Below the pieces are notes generated by a model. It was not told the DNA's origin. It saw only the letters and a list, made by a program, of their open reading frames with translations, and searched no databases. A DNA stretch of 64,000 nt from Cohaesibacter sp. ES.047 (GTDB taxonomy: Bacteria > Pseudomonadota > Alphaproteobacteria > Rhizobiales > Cohaesibacteraceae), in contig NZ_LT907844.1 in assembly GCF_900215505.1 (NCBI RefSeq), positions 1,832,501-1,896,500 of the forward strand, in the 5' to 3' direction. Below, piece after piece: positions 14,073 through 23,128 of the stretch. Each line of letters begins with the position of its first letter. Within the stretch, counting starts at the first letter, position 1. A program made the translations under genes and the position numbers.

Positions 14073-16484
14073 ATGACCATGCGCCTTGGCATTGTTGCAG
14101 ACTTTACCGACCGTGCGTCCAAACGCATGGCAAAGCTGCTGCGTGCCAACAAGAAGCTGGAAAAGGCCAACAAGGCACAGGGCAAACTGGCCAAGCAACA
14201 GGCTGCTCAAACGAAAGCGCAGACTGCTGCCCAGGGAAAGTTTGCTTCTCAGGTAGAGCGATCCAGCCGGTTGATGTCGGTGCTCAAGGCGACGGCGTCA
14301 GGAGTGGCGTCTGGCATCGGCGCGGCCAGTGCTGCCATGTTGCGCTTCACCGGCACTATCTCGCGCGCCATTCGCAGGATCTTCAGTCTCAAGGCAGCAC
14401 TCTCCCGCGTCAGCAAGGGCGTGGACATGATGAAGACAGGGGCTGGCAAGATTGCACGCGGGGTCATGGTGGCCGGTGGGCTTGCCCTTGGCGCAACCGC
14501 GCTTGCTGGTGGGGCTGCCAATGCGGTCATTGGTCCGGCTGCCCAGATGGAGAAATACCAGACCATTCTGGAAACCACCACCGGCTCCGCCGCCAAGGCT
14601 AAGGAAGCCATGGCATGGGTGACGGACTTTGCCGTTAGAACTCCCTATGAGCTGCAGGATGTCATGGGCAGCTTTGTGCAGCTGCGCAATTACGGTCTTG
14701 AGCCAACCAATGGCCTTCTCAAGACCCTTGGCGATACTTCCGCTGCCATGGGCAAGCCCATCATGCAGGCGGTCGAGGCTATGGCCGATGCGGTCACCGG
14801 GGAGAATGAGCGGCTGAAGGAATTCGGCATCAAGGCCCGTAAGGCGGGCAAATACTTCTATTACGAATACACCCAAAATGGCGTGACCAAGGTCGCAAAG
14901 GCTCTGGCCTCTGACCGGGCTGCCATTCAAAAGACCCTCTCCGGTATCTTCGATGCCAAATATTCCGGTGCGATGGAGAAGCTCTCCCAGACATGGGAAG
15001 GCATGTTGTCCAACCTTTCGGACATGTGGTTCAAATTCCGTCTGATGATTGCCGAGAGCGGCCTCTTCGACTTTGCCAAGGAAAAGCTGCGCGGTCTGCT
15101 TGATCTCATCAACAAGATGGAAGCGGATGGCTCCTTGAAGGTCTGGGCCAAGGAGATCGGCGACAACATCATTGCGACCCTGCAGGCAGCATGGACCTTC
15201 GGCCTTCAGCTTTTCGACATCATCAAGCAGGTTGGTTCATGGCTCAAATTCGCCGCCGATGCCCTTGGTGGTTGGAACCGGCTCGTTGGGGTGTTTATCG
15301 CTCTGCCTCTGCTCGGAACCATTGCCGGTATCATAACCGGCTTTGCCCAACTCGCTGCTGGCTTGATGCTGGTCGGGTCCGGCATTGCGGCCTTGTCCTT
15401 GCCTGTTATGGCGATCATTGCCGGTGTGGCGGCCGTCGCGTCAGCCGCCTATCTCATCTATGACAATTGGGACGGCATCGTGGACTGGTTCAGCAGCCTC
15501 TGGACCGGGATTGTCGATTATGCCAGCGCGGCATGGGACTGGTTCAAAACCAATATGTCCTGGCATCCGCTTGCCCTGATTGCAAACAATTGGGGCGAGA
15601 TCTCCGCATGGTTTTCAGCATTCTGGGACCGGCTCAAAAACACCGCCGATATGGGCTGGCAGGCTGTCAAAACGCTATTCGACTGGTCTCCCCTTGGTCT
15701 CATCATCAACAACTGGTCTGAGATTACTCAATGGGTTGGCTCTTTCTGGGACGACCTAAAGGTCCGAGTGTCAGCAGGCTGGGAAACCATAAAATCAACC
15801 TTCACTGTTGACTGGGCAAGCCTCCTTTCAACCGGCCTTCCTGAAGCCGTCCAGCGCATCATAGACACCTTCTCGAACATCAACCTGTTCCACGTGGGCG
15901 TAAAGATCCTCAAGAGCCTTTGGGATGGCATGTTGTCTCTGGTTGACCAGATGGTTTCCAGTATCAGCAGCAAGCTCTCCTCCATGATGCCGACACTTCC
16001 CTCTTGGCTGGGTGGCGGCAAGACCGAGGCCGTTCAGCAGCGAGCCTCCGGTGGAGCCTTTAACCGTGGCCCACTGCTGGTGGGCGAGAAGGGGCCAGAG
16101 CTCAGCTATGCCAACCGCAGTGGCTTCATCGCCCATCATGACCAACTCCAGCAAATGGCGGCCCTGTCAGACCGGATCCGACAGGGCACAGCAACGGCTG
16201 CTCTTGCCGCATCCGTTGCCACGGCCTCACCAGCCATTGCGGCATCCGCTCCGGTTGCCGCGTCACCCAGCGTTTCGGCCCTGCATGCGAGCGGGAACAC
16301 TTCCGGCGCGTCTACGGCGCAAAGCGGGCATACCTTCCATATCCAGTTTTCTCCGACCGTAACGGTGGGTGAAGGCGCATCCATCAGCCGAGAAGAAATC
16401 ATGGATCTACTCAATGAGCAGGCAGACGAGCTGGTGGATTTGGTCAAGCGCAAAATGGACGAGGATGGAAGGCTCGATTTCTGA
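14073..16484 (+). CDS. Tail tape measure protein
   Basis: This is an 803-residue protein. The first 75 residues are a K/A-rich coiled coil, then comes a hydrophobic segment (VMVAGGLALGATALAGGAAN). A conserved block follows, YQTILETTTGSAAKAKEAMA with LQDVMGSFVQLRNYGLEPTN, typical of tape measure proteins of this class. Residues 405-465 form a long membrane-like stretch (LVGVFIALPLLGTIAGIITG). Just after it are two copies of a ~45-residue Trp-rich unit with the core W-x-PL-x-LI-x-NNW-x-EI. Such proteins set tail length and are ejected into the host membrane on infection. The start is close behind the chaperone extension. Confidence 0.92.
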   Translation: MTMRLGIVADFTDRASKRMAKLLRANKKLEKANKAQGKLAKQQAAQTKAQTAAQGKFASQVERSSRLMSVLKATASGVASGIGAASAAMLRFTGTISRAIRRIFSLKAALSRVSKGVDMMKTGAGKIARGVMVAGGLALGATALAGGAANAVIGPAAQMEKYQTILETTTGSAAKAKEAMAWVTDFAVRTPYELQDVMGSFVQLRNYGLEPTNGLLKTLGDTSAAMGKPIMQAVEAMADAVTGENERLKEFGIKARKAGKYFYYEYTQNGVTKVAKALASDRAAIQKTLSGIFDAKYSGAMEKLSQTWEGMLSNLSDMWFKFRLMIAESGLFDFAKEKLRGLLDLINKMEADGSLKVWAKEIGDNIIATLQAAWTFGLQLFDIIKQVGSWLKFAADALGGWNRLVGVFIALPLLGTIAGIITGFAQLAAGLMLVGSGIAALSLPVMAIIAGVAAVASAAYLIYDNWDGIVDWFSSLWTGIVDYASAAWDWFKTNMSWHPLALIANNWGEISAWFSAFWDRLKNTADMGWQAVKTLFDWSPLGLIINNWSEITQWVGSFWDDLKVRVSAGWETIKSTFTVDWASLLSTGLPEAVQRIIDTFSNINLFHVGVKILKSLWDGMLSLVDQMVSSISSKLSSMMPTLPSWLGGGKTEAVQQRASGGAFNRGPLLVGEKGPELSYANRSGFIAHHDQLQQMAALSDRIRQGTATAALAASVATASPAIAASAPVAASPSVSALHASGNTSGASTAQSGHTFHIQFSPTVTVGEGASISREEIMDLLNEQADELVDLVKRKMDEDGRLDF

Positions 16485-16957
16485 TGACGGTGTATGCCTA
16501 TCTCGGTGACTTCACGCTTGGACAGAGCAATGCCATGTCTGGCCCCAAATCCGATAGTCAGACTTGGGGCAACACCATCCATGAGCACAAGGTGGTGCGA
16601 GGCAAGCCGGTGCCGCAATATGCCGGTGAGGAGCTGGACAAGCGAACGCTCGAATTCTTCTTTGATGAAAGCTTCTGCGATCCGCAAACAGAATATGCCC
16701 GCCTCAAGGCTGCCCGCTCTTCCGGCTCGGTGATGCCGTTTACCTCCGGACATGGGGACTACGACGGCACCCATTACCAGATCACCTCCATCTCTCCGGT
16801 CATCGAGAAAACCACTTCGGGCGGGCGCATTGTTCGTCTGTCCGCCAGCATCGAGCTGCTGGAGGTTCCCTCCTTTGCTTTGTCTCTGCGTTCTGCGGTT
16901 TCTGCGGTTGCAACAGCGGCCTCAGCCATCATCAACCCGTTGACCAGGAAAAGCTAA
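16484..16957 (+). CDS. Tail protein gpU-like
   Basis: The 157-residue product matches the P2 gpU family: YAYLGDFTLG near the start, WGNTIHEHKVVRGKPVPQY, and then LEFFFDESFCDPQTEYARLK. It caps or completes the distal tail. The ATG overlaps the tape measure stop (TGATG), which indicates coupled translation. It is followed after three bases by gpX. Confidence 0.85.
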   Translation: MTVYAYLGDFTLGQSNAMSGPKSDSQTWGNTIHEHKVVRGKPVPQYAGEELDKRTLEFFFDESFCDPQTEYARLKAARSSGSVMPFTSGHGDYDGTHYQITSISPVIEKTTSGGRIVRLSASIELLEVPSFALSLRSAVSAVATAASAIINPLTRKS

Positions 16958-16960
16958 GCG

Positions 16961-17224
16961 ATGACTGAGGTCGTTAAAACCGGAGACTATCTCGAACATT
17001 TAACGGTCGCTGGAGATCGCTGGGATTTACTCGCCTGGGATTATTACAGCGATGCCAGCAAGGACAATCTGATCATCGACGAGAACCGGAATCTCTATCT
17101 TTCCACTCTTGATCCCATTCCTGCCCTTCTCCCACCAGGTCTCTCACTTCGCATCCCTGTCATCGAACAATCAACGCTCGATGACAGCCAGCTACCGCCG
17201 TGGAAGCGACGCCAAAAGGACTGA
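16961..17224 (+). CDS. Tail protein gpX-like with LysM-type fold
   Basis: This is an 87-residue protein of the P2 gpX family. It has the usual opening YLEHLTVAGDRWDLLAWDYY and the end LPPGLSLRIPVIE, the LysM-like module that binds peptidoglycan or joins the hub. It lies between gpU and a lipoprotein gene, whereas in most relatives gpD follows directly. Confidence 0.82.
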   Translation: MTEVVKTGDYLEHLTVAGDRWDLLAWDYYSDASKDNLIIDENRNLYLSTLDPIPALLPPGLSLRIPVIEQSTLDDSQLPPWKRRQKD

Positions 17225-17228
17225 TGTC

Positions 17229-17702
17229 ATGCCTAGAATCGCCCCTCTCTTTCTTCTTCTATCTGCGCTCCTGTTCGTCGGTGGTTGTGATTTTTCCCCT
17301 GCACCAAAACCAAAAACGTGCTTTCTCGTCGGTGATAGCATCGGCGTTGGTCTGTCCTGGTATCTCAAAACCTGTCCAGCCTCCGCCAAGGTTGGGCTAT
17401 CCTCCAACGCGGTTCTCAAGCGCACTGAACCAGCCGATGTGCTCATTGTCTCGGCGGGCTCCAACGACCCAGACAACAAACGGCTTGAGGCCAACCTCAA
17501 AGCCATTCGGGACAAAAGCGGCGCGGCGACTGTCATCTGGATCGAACCGCGTCACAAAAGAGCATCTGCCATCGTGCGCAAGATTGCCCAACGGAACGGG
17601 GATTTGGTGATCTTTTTCAAGGCAGGCAAGGACAAGGTCCACCCCAGATCCTACAAACGCTTGGCGCGTGATGTGGCTCAGTCGCTCAAGGGATTGCTGT
17701 AA
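17229..17702 (+). CDS. SGNH-hydrolase-like lipoprotein inside the tail operon
   Basis: This 157-residue protein starts with a lipoprotein signal (MPRIAPLFLLLSALLFVGGC; lipobox VGGC, Cys20). The mature part begins near FLVGDSIGVGLSW, a GDS block of SGNH hydrolases with a possible catalytic Ser. It continues with IVSAGSNDP (block III-like GxND) and ends with VHPRSY (block V-like xxH). Length is near the minimum for the fold. I choose ATG 17229, which gives the signal peptide; longer frames upstream overlap gpX. It may act on peptidoglycan or acyl groups in the cell envelope, or change the host surface. The role is inferred only. Confidence 0.75.
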   Translation: MPRIAPLFLLLSALLFVGGCDFSPAPKPKTCFLVGDSIGVGLSWYLKTCPASAKVGLSSNAVLKRTEPADVLIVSAGSNDPDNKRLEANLKAIRDKSGAATVIWIEPRHKRASAIVRKIAQRNGDLVIFFKAGKDKVHPRSYKRLARDVAQSLKGLL

Positions 17703-17707
17703 AGCTC

Positions 17708-18703
17708 ATGAGCCAGCTTGCCGAACCGACTGTCTCGCTCACCATCAACGGCATTGAGGTTGGGTCTTATTTCGCGCCCTACCTTCTTGACTTCACCTGG
17801 GCCGACAATCTCCACGGCAAGGCCGATGAGATTGCCGTGCGCTTGCGGGATGACAGCGGCCTGTGGCGCGGTGCCTGGCGACCCGATGAGGGCGATCTGT
17901 GTGACGCGAGCATCGGCTACAAGGGCGGTCTTCTGATGCCCTGCGGGGCCTACCAGATCGATATTCCCGACGCTAGCGGCTCCCGTGGCAATGACATCGT
18001 CTGCTTCCGGGCGACATCAGCCTTTCCGGAAAAAGATCAGCGCACACAGAAGAGCAAGGGCTCAGAAAAGACCGATCTCAAGAAGATCATCACCGAGACC
18101 GCCAACAATCTTGGCTACACGGTCTCCGGCGACATCGAGGAGCTGAAGTTCGATTACAAGCGCCAACGGCGCGAGAGGGATCTCTCCTATATCAGACGGC
18201 TCGCCGAGGACTTCGGGTATTTCGTGGCGATCAAGCATCGCCAGTTGGTCTTTTTCAAGCGAAAGGATCTGGAAAGCCAAGGCCCCGTCAAAACGTTCGA
18301 GCTGAGTGACCCGACACCAATCACCCGTTGGCGGGCCAAGGACCAGTCTTCAAAGACTTACAAGAAAGCAAAGGTCTCCTATCTTGACCCTACCTCGAAA
18401 AAGATCATCAAGGCAGAAGCGGAGGATGCCAGCTCCAAATCCGGCGATGTCCTGAAGATCGATGAGCGGGTGGAAAATGAGGAACAGGCTGAAAAACTTT
18501 GTAAAGGACGGCTCGCCAAGGCAAACGAGGACAAGCGCACCGCCAGCCTTTCACTTGTTGGAGACCCCACACTGGTCGCAGGCCTCGTCGTGGCCCTCGG
18601 TCCGACCTTTGGCCGCTATGCAGGCAACTATCTCATTCACAAGGCCGTCCATTCCATCAAGCGCGGCAACTATATCACCAGACTAGACCTGAAAGGCATT
18701 TGA
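17708..18703 (+). CDS. Baseplate hub protein gpD (late control D family)
   Basis: This 331-residue protein matches the phage late control gene D family. It begins TVSLTINGIEVGSYFAPYLL, has DEIAVRLRDDSGLWRG, a RERDLSYIRRLAEDFGYFVA core motif, and a C-terminal NYLIHKAVHSIKRGNYITRL. It forms the hub under the tube, together with the spike V. It starts six bases after the lipoprotein stop and is followed by gpV with a one-base gap. Confidence 0.9.
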   Translation: MSQLAEPTVSLTINGIEVGSYFAPYLLDFTWADNLHGKADEIAVRLRDDSGLWRGAWRPDEGDLCDASIGYKGGLLMPCGAYQIDIPDASGSRGNDIVCFRATSAFPEKDQRTQKSKGSEKTDLKKIITETANNLGYTVSGDIEELKFDYKRQRRERDLSYIRRLAEDFGYFVAIKHRQLVFFKRKDLESQGPVKTFELSDPTPITRWRAKDQSSKTYKKAKVSYLDPTSKKIIKAEAEDASSKSGDVLKIDERVENEEQAEKLCKGRLAKANEDKRTASLSLVGDPTLVAGLVVALGPTFGRYAGNYLIHKAVHSIKRGNYITRLDLKGI

Positions 18704-18704
18704 G

Positions 18705-19238
18705 ATGACCGAACGTTTCCGCAACAACGAGAAGAATTCGCCATACCGGCGCGGCACCGTCAAGGAAATCAATGAGGGCCGGATCCGCGTCACCTTCTCC
18801 GATGAAGACGAAACCGACAGCTTCTGGCTCAATGCCAATCAGTCTGGCACTGGAGCCAACAAGAGCTGGTCCATGCCCAATGTCGGCGAACAGGTCAATT
18901 GCCTCATCGACTGGGATGGCGAAGATGGCTGCGTCCTTGGCTCTTGCTGGAACAAGGAAGACAGCGCTCCGAGCGATGATCCCGGTGTTGAGCATATTGT
19001 CGATGAAAGCGGCCTTGAAATCATCCGAGATCGAAAGAGCGGGAATATCACGATCCGGAATGCCGCATCCGTTCGCGTTGAAGGCAATGATCTCGTTGTT
19101 TCTGCCGAGACCCATCTTGGTGGAGATGGCGGTAAGGCGGTCGCCCGTATCGGGGATCATGTCCTGGTCAGCAGCGGTTCCAGTGCAGGGCTATGGCCTA
19201 TTGTCGAAGGATCCTCAAAGGTGTTTGCGGTGGATTGA
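18705..19238 (+). CDS. Baseplate assembly/spike protein gpV-like
   Basis: The 177-residue product belongs to the phage baseplate assembly protein V group: RRGTVKEINEGRIRVTFSDE, then the OB-fold strands SWSMPNVGEQVNCLIDWDGE and DGCVLGSCWNKEDSAPS. A beta-helical end (SGNITIRNAASVRVEGNDLV) is typical of the membrane-piercing spike. The gene lies right after gpD and overlaps a small membrane protein gene (TGATG). Confidence 0.88.
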   Translation: MTERFRNNEKNSPYRRGTVKEINEGRIRVTFSDEDETDSFWLNANQSGTGANKSWSMPNVGEQVNCLIDWDGEDGCVLGSCWNKEDSAPSDDPGVEHIVDESGLEIIRDRKSGNITIRNAASVRVEGNDLVVSAETHLGGDGGKAVARIGDHVLVSSGSSAGLWPIVEGSSKVFAVD

Positions 19239-19435
19239 TGGGATATTTTTTTATTGTCATAGCAACTGTAATAGGGGTGACTGTTGTCGCTAATAGCTAT
19301 GTCAGATACCTGGCAGTCATTGTCAAAGCAGAAGAACGACTGGCGATATCCAAAGAGGAAACAGAGCGAATGAAACTCGCGCTTCATACAGTTCAATGCG
19401 ATTTTAGAAATACAGACCCCGGAACACTTCCGTAA
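19238..19435 (+). CDS. Small single-span membrane protein between gpV and gpW
   Basis: This 65-residue protein has an N-terminal membrane span (YFFIVIATVIGVTVVANSYV) followed by a short charged helix (KAEERLAISKEETERMKLAL). The ATG overlaps the gpV stop (TGATG), so it is probably translated by coupling. The gene is more AT-rich than its neighbours. The layout (one span plus a periplasmic or cytoplasmic helix) could suit a spanin-like or superinfection-exclusion role, but I do not recognise a family. Confidence 0.55.
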   Translation: MGYFFIVIATVIGVTVVANSYVRYLAVIVKAEERLAISKEETERMKLALHTVQCDFRNTDPGTLP

Positions 19436-19495
19436 CCTCTAAGTCCACCATTTCCTATCCTGCTGACAGATATCCCTCATTTTGGATCTGTCGGC

Positions 19496-19882
19496 ATGGT
19501 GCAAATCGATTATCTTCATTGGCAACATAAGGTCACTCTGGGCGCGAACGCCGCCTGGGGCGAGATTGCTGTCGGGCTGGATGATCTGCACCAGGCTGTG
19601 CGCATCATTGTGTTGACGCCAAAGCGCTCGGTGCCGACCGAGCCGGAGAAGTTCTGCGACGCCCTCGACTATATAGACCGTCCACCAGCCGTTGCCATTC
19701 CCGCCATCAAACGTGCTGTCTGGGATGCTATCACGCTCTGGGAGCCGCGTATTGTTCTCGACGGAATCGAAGCGGAGATGGTGGATTTAGCGCATTATGC
19801 GATCACCATCAGTTGGCATCCGGTTGAAGGCGTCCTGAAGGAAATCCAGCGGACCAAGGTTCTGTTGCAGGAGGCCGCGTGA
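19496..19882 (+). CDS. Baseplate protein gpW/gp25-like
   Basis: This is a 128-residue protein of the GPW/gp25 family, a T4 gp25-like wedge component. The region DDLHQAVRIIVLTPKRSVP and the DYIDRPPAVAIPAIKRAVWD segment correspond to the conserved core in which an arginine (RS in KRSVPTEPEKF) sits before the helix. It is followed by gpJ, overlapping at the stop codon, as in P2. Confidence 0.88.
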   Translation: MVQIDYLHWQHKVTLGANAAWGEIAVGLDDLHQAVRIIVLTPKRSVPTEPEKFCDALDYIDRPPAVAIPAIKRAVWDAITLWEPRIVLDGIEAEMVDLAHYAITISWHPVEGVLKEIQRTKVLLQEAA

Positions 19883-21027
19883 TGTCCTCCGGCCTCATCA
19901 AAGCCTATAGCGCTGAAGAGCTGATCGCCCGTGGTGCGCCGCAATGTTTCACGGTCACGTCCTCCCAATGGAAAGAAAAGCTTGTCAACTGGTTCGAGAC
20001 GGACGCTGACGGCCCTCAGCGCAAGCTCTATCCGGCTCAATATGAGCAGATCCTCATTGACCTTCTGTCCTATGGCTTCGCGCTGCTCGGGCAGGAAGGG
20101 CAAAATGCCTCAAAGCAGCGCTGGCTGCTGTTCGCCGAGGGCAAGCATCTTGATGTCGTCGCGGCCAACAATTCCACCTACCGCCTGAAGGCAGCCGCCG
20201 CTACCTGCGAGCTGGAAATCACCCTCGACGCGGCGCTGGTTGAAGATTTCTATTTGGCTGCGGGCACGCTGGTGACCGGTGGCAAATTCAGCTTCGTGAC
20301 CGATGAGCAGGCTCTGATCGAAGCCGGGGCATTGTCCGCCAGGGTCGGTGCAACTGCGACCGAGACGGGCGAAGCCGCCAATGGCCTGATGACTGGGCAG
20401 ATCAACGCCTTCCAGTCGTTTCAGGAAGGGGTGTCGGTGGTGAATGTCACCGACACCGAGGGCGGGGCCGATGAAGAGGGGGATGCCAGCATTCGCATGC
20501 GAGCCGCCTATGCCCATGATCGCATCTCCAAGGCGGGGCCGAAGGAAAGCTATCGCCAGCAGGTTCTGGCCTATAGCTCGGCCATCATCGCGGTGGCCGT
20601 CGTGCGCCCGGAACCGGGGCATATCTGGATTTATGTGTTGCTGGAAGATGGAGTGCCGTCCGAGGATTATTGCGCCCGTGTTGCCGACTGGCTCGATCCG
20701 GAAGGCAAACGCCCGCAAGGGGACGATGTTTCTGTCTTTCCGGCAGAGGCGGTGAGCTTCACCATCAGCGGCACGGCTCTCATCACCGGCAATGCCACCA
20801 CGGCAAAGAGCGAGCTGGAAAGCGACCTTGGGGATGCATCCGGCATCTGGCAGCGGGCGCTGGGGCCGTATCTGGCCTTGTCGGCCCTCACAGTGGTTGC
20901 CCGCAACAACGCCAATCTCGTGGACATCGACCTCGTGGTCTCCGGCCTTCAAGACCGACAACTGGAGCCGCATCAGTTTGGCGTGGTCACCGATATCGAT
21001 CTGACGATGGAGGTGGTCGATGGGTGA
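19882..21027 (+). CDS. Baseplate wedge protein gpJ-like
   Basis: This protein of about 381 residues matches the baseplate J family. It has YGFALLGQEGQNASKQRWLL, the beta region VEDFYLAAGTLVTGGKFSFV, and the helix EGDASIRMRAAYAHDRISKA, then YRQQVLAYSSAIIAVAVVRP. It forms the wedges that link the hub to the sheath and fibres. The ATG at 19882 overlaps the gpW stop; a GTG one codon upstream is also possible. Confidence 0.9.
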   Translation: MSSGLIKAYSAEELIARGAPQCFTVTSSQWKEKLVNWFETDADGPQRKLYPAQYEQILIDLLSYGFALLGQEGQNASKQRWLLFAEGKHLDVVAANNSTYRLKAAAATCELEITLDAALVEDFYLAAGTLVTGGKFSFVTDEQALIEAGALSARVGATATETGEAANGLMTGQINAFQSFQEGVSVVNVTDTEGGADEEGDASIRMRAAYAHDRISKAGPKESYRQQVLAYSSAIIAVAVVRPEPGHIWIYVLLEDGVPSEDYCARVADWLDPEGKRPQGDDVSVFPAEAVSFTISGTALITGNATTAKSELESDLGDASGIWQRALGPYLALSALTVVARNNANLVDIDLVVSGLQDRQLEPHQFGVVTDIDLTMEVVDG

Positions 21028-21871
21028 TCGGTCTGTGACACGCGGCATTCCTCTCAAGGCCATCCCTCCGGGCATCAATGATGCCCGCACCCGTGCGTTG
21101 GTCGGGGCCTTTAACGCCATGGCCTCGGAGTTGGACTTCACCGGCCTCTTGATGCGCACTGGGGATGAGATCCCGGACAAGGCGTTAAGCTGTGCGCTCC
21201 ATGACTTCTCCCTAACGGAGTTTGTCGGCCCGGACGGTTTGCCCGCCAATCTGGCCCGCAAGCTGATCGATGATGCGTGGGCTCTTCATGAACAGCAGGG
21301 CACGGATGCCGGGGTGAAGCTGGGGCAGAACCTTCTTGGCATCGGGGTCACCATCGAGCACTGGTGGCAGAAGGAGCCGATTGGATATCACGACACCCAC
21401 ACCATCACCCTCAATCTGGGGGACAGTGACGATCCTCCTACCGACCCTCTGGGACCGGAAGTGCAGCAATCTGCGCTGAAGACCATTGAAGCGACCAAAC
21501 GCTGGAGCCAGGACACCGATCTGGTCTGGCGGACCCGTGCCCGCATGGACCTGTTCGCTCATGCCATCACCCAGGATCTCAATCGACTTAGAATTCTGCC
21601 GCCAATCGCGACGGAACTAAACGGCACCATGAAGATGGTGATGGCGGGCTGCGCCTCGACCGGTGAATTGGTCCGGATCAAGCCAAGGCAAATCACCGCG
21701 ATCCATGACGCCATGTCGCTGGCCTTTGGTGGCTCGACATCGGTCGGTGAAGTGATCCGTCTTTATCCTCCCGTAGCTTCGGGCCTTGAAAGCCAAGCGC
21801 CCTATCATCTCGCTCTCGGGGTCCGTCCGGCCAATCCGATTGTCACCATCCTGCCCGAGGAGAATGCATGA
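21020..21871 (+). CDS. Tail protein gpI-like
   Basis: This 283-residue protein occupies the place of P2 gpI, overlapping gpJ and followed by the tail fibre gene. Residues 50-115 (IPDKALSCALHDFSLTEFVG, then LIDDAWALHEQQGTDAGVKL) match the phage tail protein I core, with VTIEHWWQKEP next. The C-terminal part (residues 130-283) is longer than in P2 and may form the fibre attachment site. Confidence 0.85.
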   Translation: MGDRSVTRGIPLKAIPPGINDARTRALVGAFNAMASELDFTGLLMRTGDEIPDKALSCALHDFSLTEFVGPDGLPANLARKLIDDAWALHEQQGTDAGVKLGQNLLGIGVTIEHWWQKEPIGYHDTHTITLNLGDSDDPPTDPLGPEVQQSALKTIEATKRWSQDTDLVWRTRARMDLFAHAITQDLNRLRILPPIATELNGTMKMVMAGCASTGELVRIKPRQITAIHDAMSLAFGGSTSVGEVIRLYPPVASGLESQAPYHLALGVRPANPIVTILPEENA

Positions 21872-23124
21872 CAACCTATTCAACGCGCCTGACCAATGCC
21901 GGGGCAATTGCCCTCAATGAGGCAATCACAGGCGACACCGCCGTCGCTTTGGAGGTGCTGGCGGTTGGCGATGCCAACGGCGCGGACTATGTGCCTGACG
22001 GCAGCGAAGCCGCCCTTATCAACGAACAGCACCGCCTACCACTGGCCTCGATTATTCCTCATCCTGCGAATGCGAACTGGCTGGTTCTGGAAGCGGTTTT
22101 GCCGCCCGATGTTGGTGGCTGGTGGATCCGCGAGGTTGGTGTCTTTGATGACAATGGCGACCTGTTTGCCATTGCCAATTTCCCGCCAACCTACAAGGCC
22201 CTGGCAGCCGATGGTTCAGCATCGAACTTGACCATCCAGATTGTTCTACAAGTCAGCGACACCAATGCCCTGACCTTATCGGTCGATGCGGGCGAAGGCT
22301 ATGCCACTCCGGCATTGATCGAAGCCGCCTATCCTTGGGCGACTGAGGCTGAAGCCGCAGATGAGGCAACCGAACACAAGGTTGTCGATCCAAAGCGACT
22401 GGCTCATGTTCTGGCCCTTCTTGATGCAGCCCCGCGAGACGAGCTGCAAGCCTTGTCAGATGCGGTCGATCTGGCTTTGCAAGGCAAGGCGGACAGCAAC
22501 CACAATCACGACGGCCAGTATTACTCCGAGGATGAGGTCGACAATCTTCTATCTGGAAAGTCAGACACATCACACAGCCACTCGGAGTATCTGACCACCT
22601 CAGGCAAAGCCGCTGACTCTGACAAGCTCAATGGGCTTCGCGCCAGCGAAATAGGTGGCGGTAAATACCTAGGGCTGAAGACTCTATCTTCCTCTGGGAC
22701 TCATACATTGGCAGCAGGCACTAAACACGTCTTCGTGATGGCCTTCGGAGGCGGTGGGGGCACCAACCGGCGAGGTGGCTTTGATATTAAAGGTGGGGAC
22801 GGTGGAAAGGTGGCTTTCTGGTTGGCAGTCGATGGAACACTTTCCGTGACCATTGGTGCGGCAGGGTCCAGTACAACAGGTCCTTGGGCTACGGCGGGGA
22901 CAGGCGGTACCACAAAGGTAGCTGGCGTCAACCTGACGGGTGGTACAGGTGCCTTCTCGGGTAACTCAAACGAAAGCGGAGGCAGCGGCACCAACGGTAA
23001 GGTGTCGAGCACGTCGCGGATCGTGAATACCAACTTCTACCTCGAAGGTACAAACTACGGCAAAGGTGCAAACAAAAGTCACTACGCTGGTAAGGGTGCA
23101 GTCATTCTGTATCAGTTTGGATAA
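21868..23124 (+). CDS. Tail fibre 1, DUF3751-type N-terminus with glycine-rich tip
   Basis: This 418-residue fibre has a conserved N-terminal attachment domain of about 140 residues (TRLTNAGAIALNEAI, VLAVGDANGADYVPDGSEAA, PPDVGGWWIREVGVFDDNGD). A shaft follows with fibre repeats (ADSNHNHDGQYYSEDEV). The tip is a glycine-rich domain from about 290 on (FGGGGGTNRRGGFDIKGGDG, TGGTGAFSGNSNESGGSGTN), which resembles polyglycine-II receptor-binding tips. The N-terminal domain is repeated in the second fibre gene at 23564, whereas the tips are unrelated. Confidence 0.85.
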   Translation: MTTYSTRLTNAGAIALNEAITGDTAVALEVLAVGDANGADYVPDGSEAALINEQHRLPLASIIPHPANANWLVLEAVLPPDVGGWWIREVGVFDDNGDLFAIANFPPTYKALAADGSASNLTIQIVLQVSDTNALTLSVDAGEGYATPALIEAAYPWATEAEAADEATEHKVVDPKRLAHVLALLDAAPRDELQALSDAVDLALQGKADSNHNHDGQYYSEDEVDNLLSGKSDTSHSHSEYLTTSGKAADSDKLNGLRASEIGGGKYLGLKTLSSSGTHTLAAGTKHVFVMAFGGGGGTNRRGGFDIKGGDGGKVAFWLAVDGTLSVTIGAAGSSTTGPWATAGTGGTTKVAGVNLTGGTGAFSGNSNESGGSGTNGKVSSTSRIVNTNFYLEGTNYGKGANKSHYAGKGAVILYQFG

Positions 23125-23128
23125 ACAC

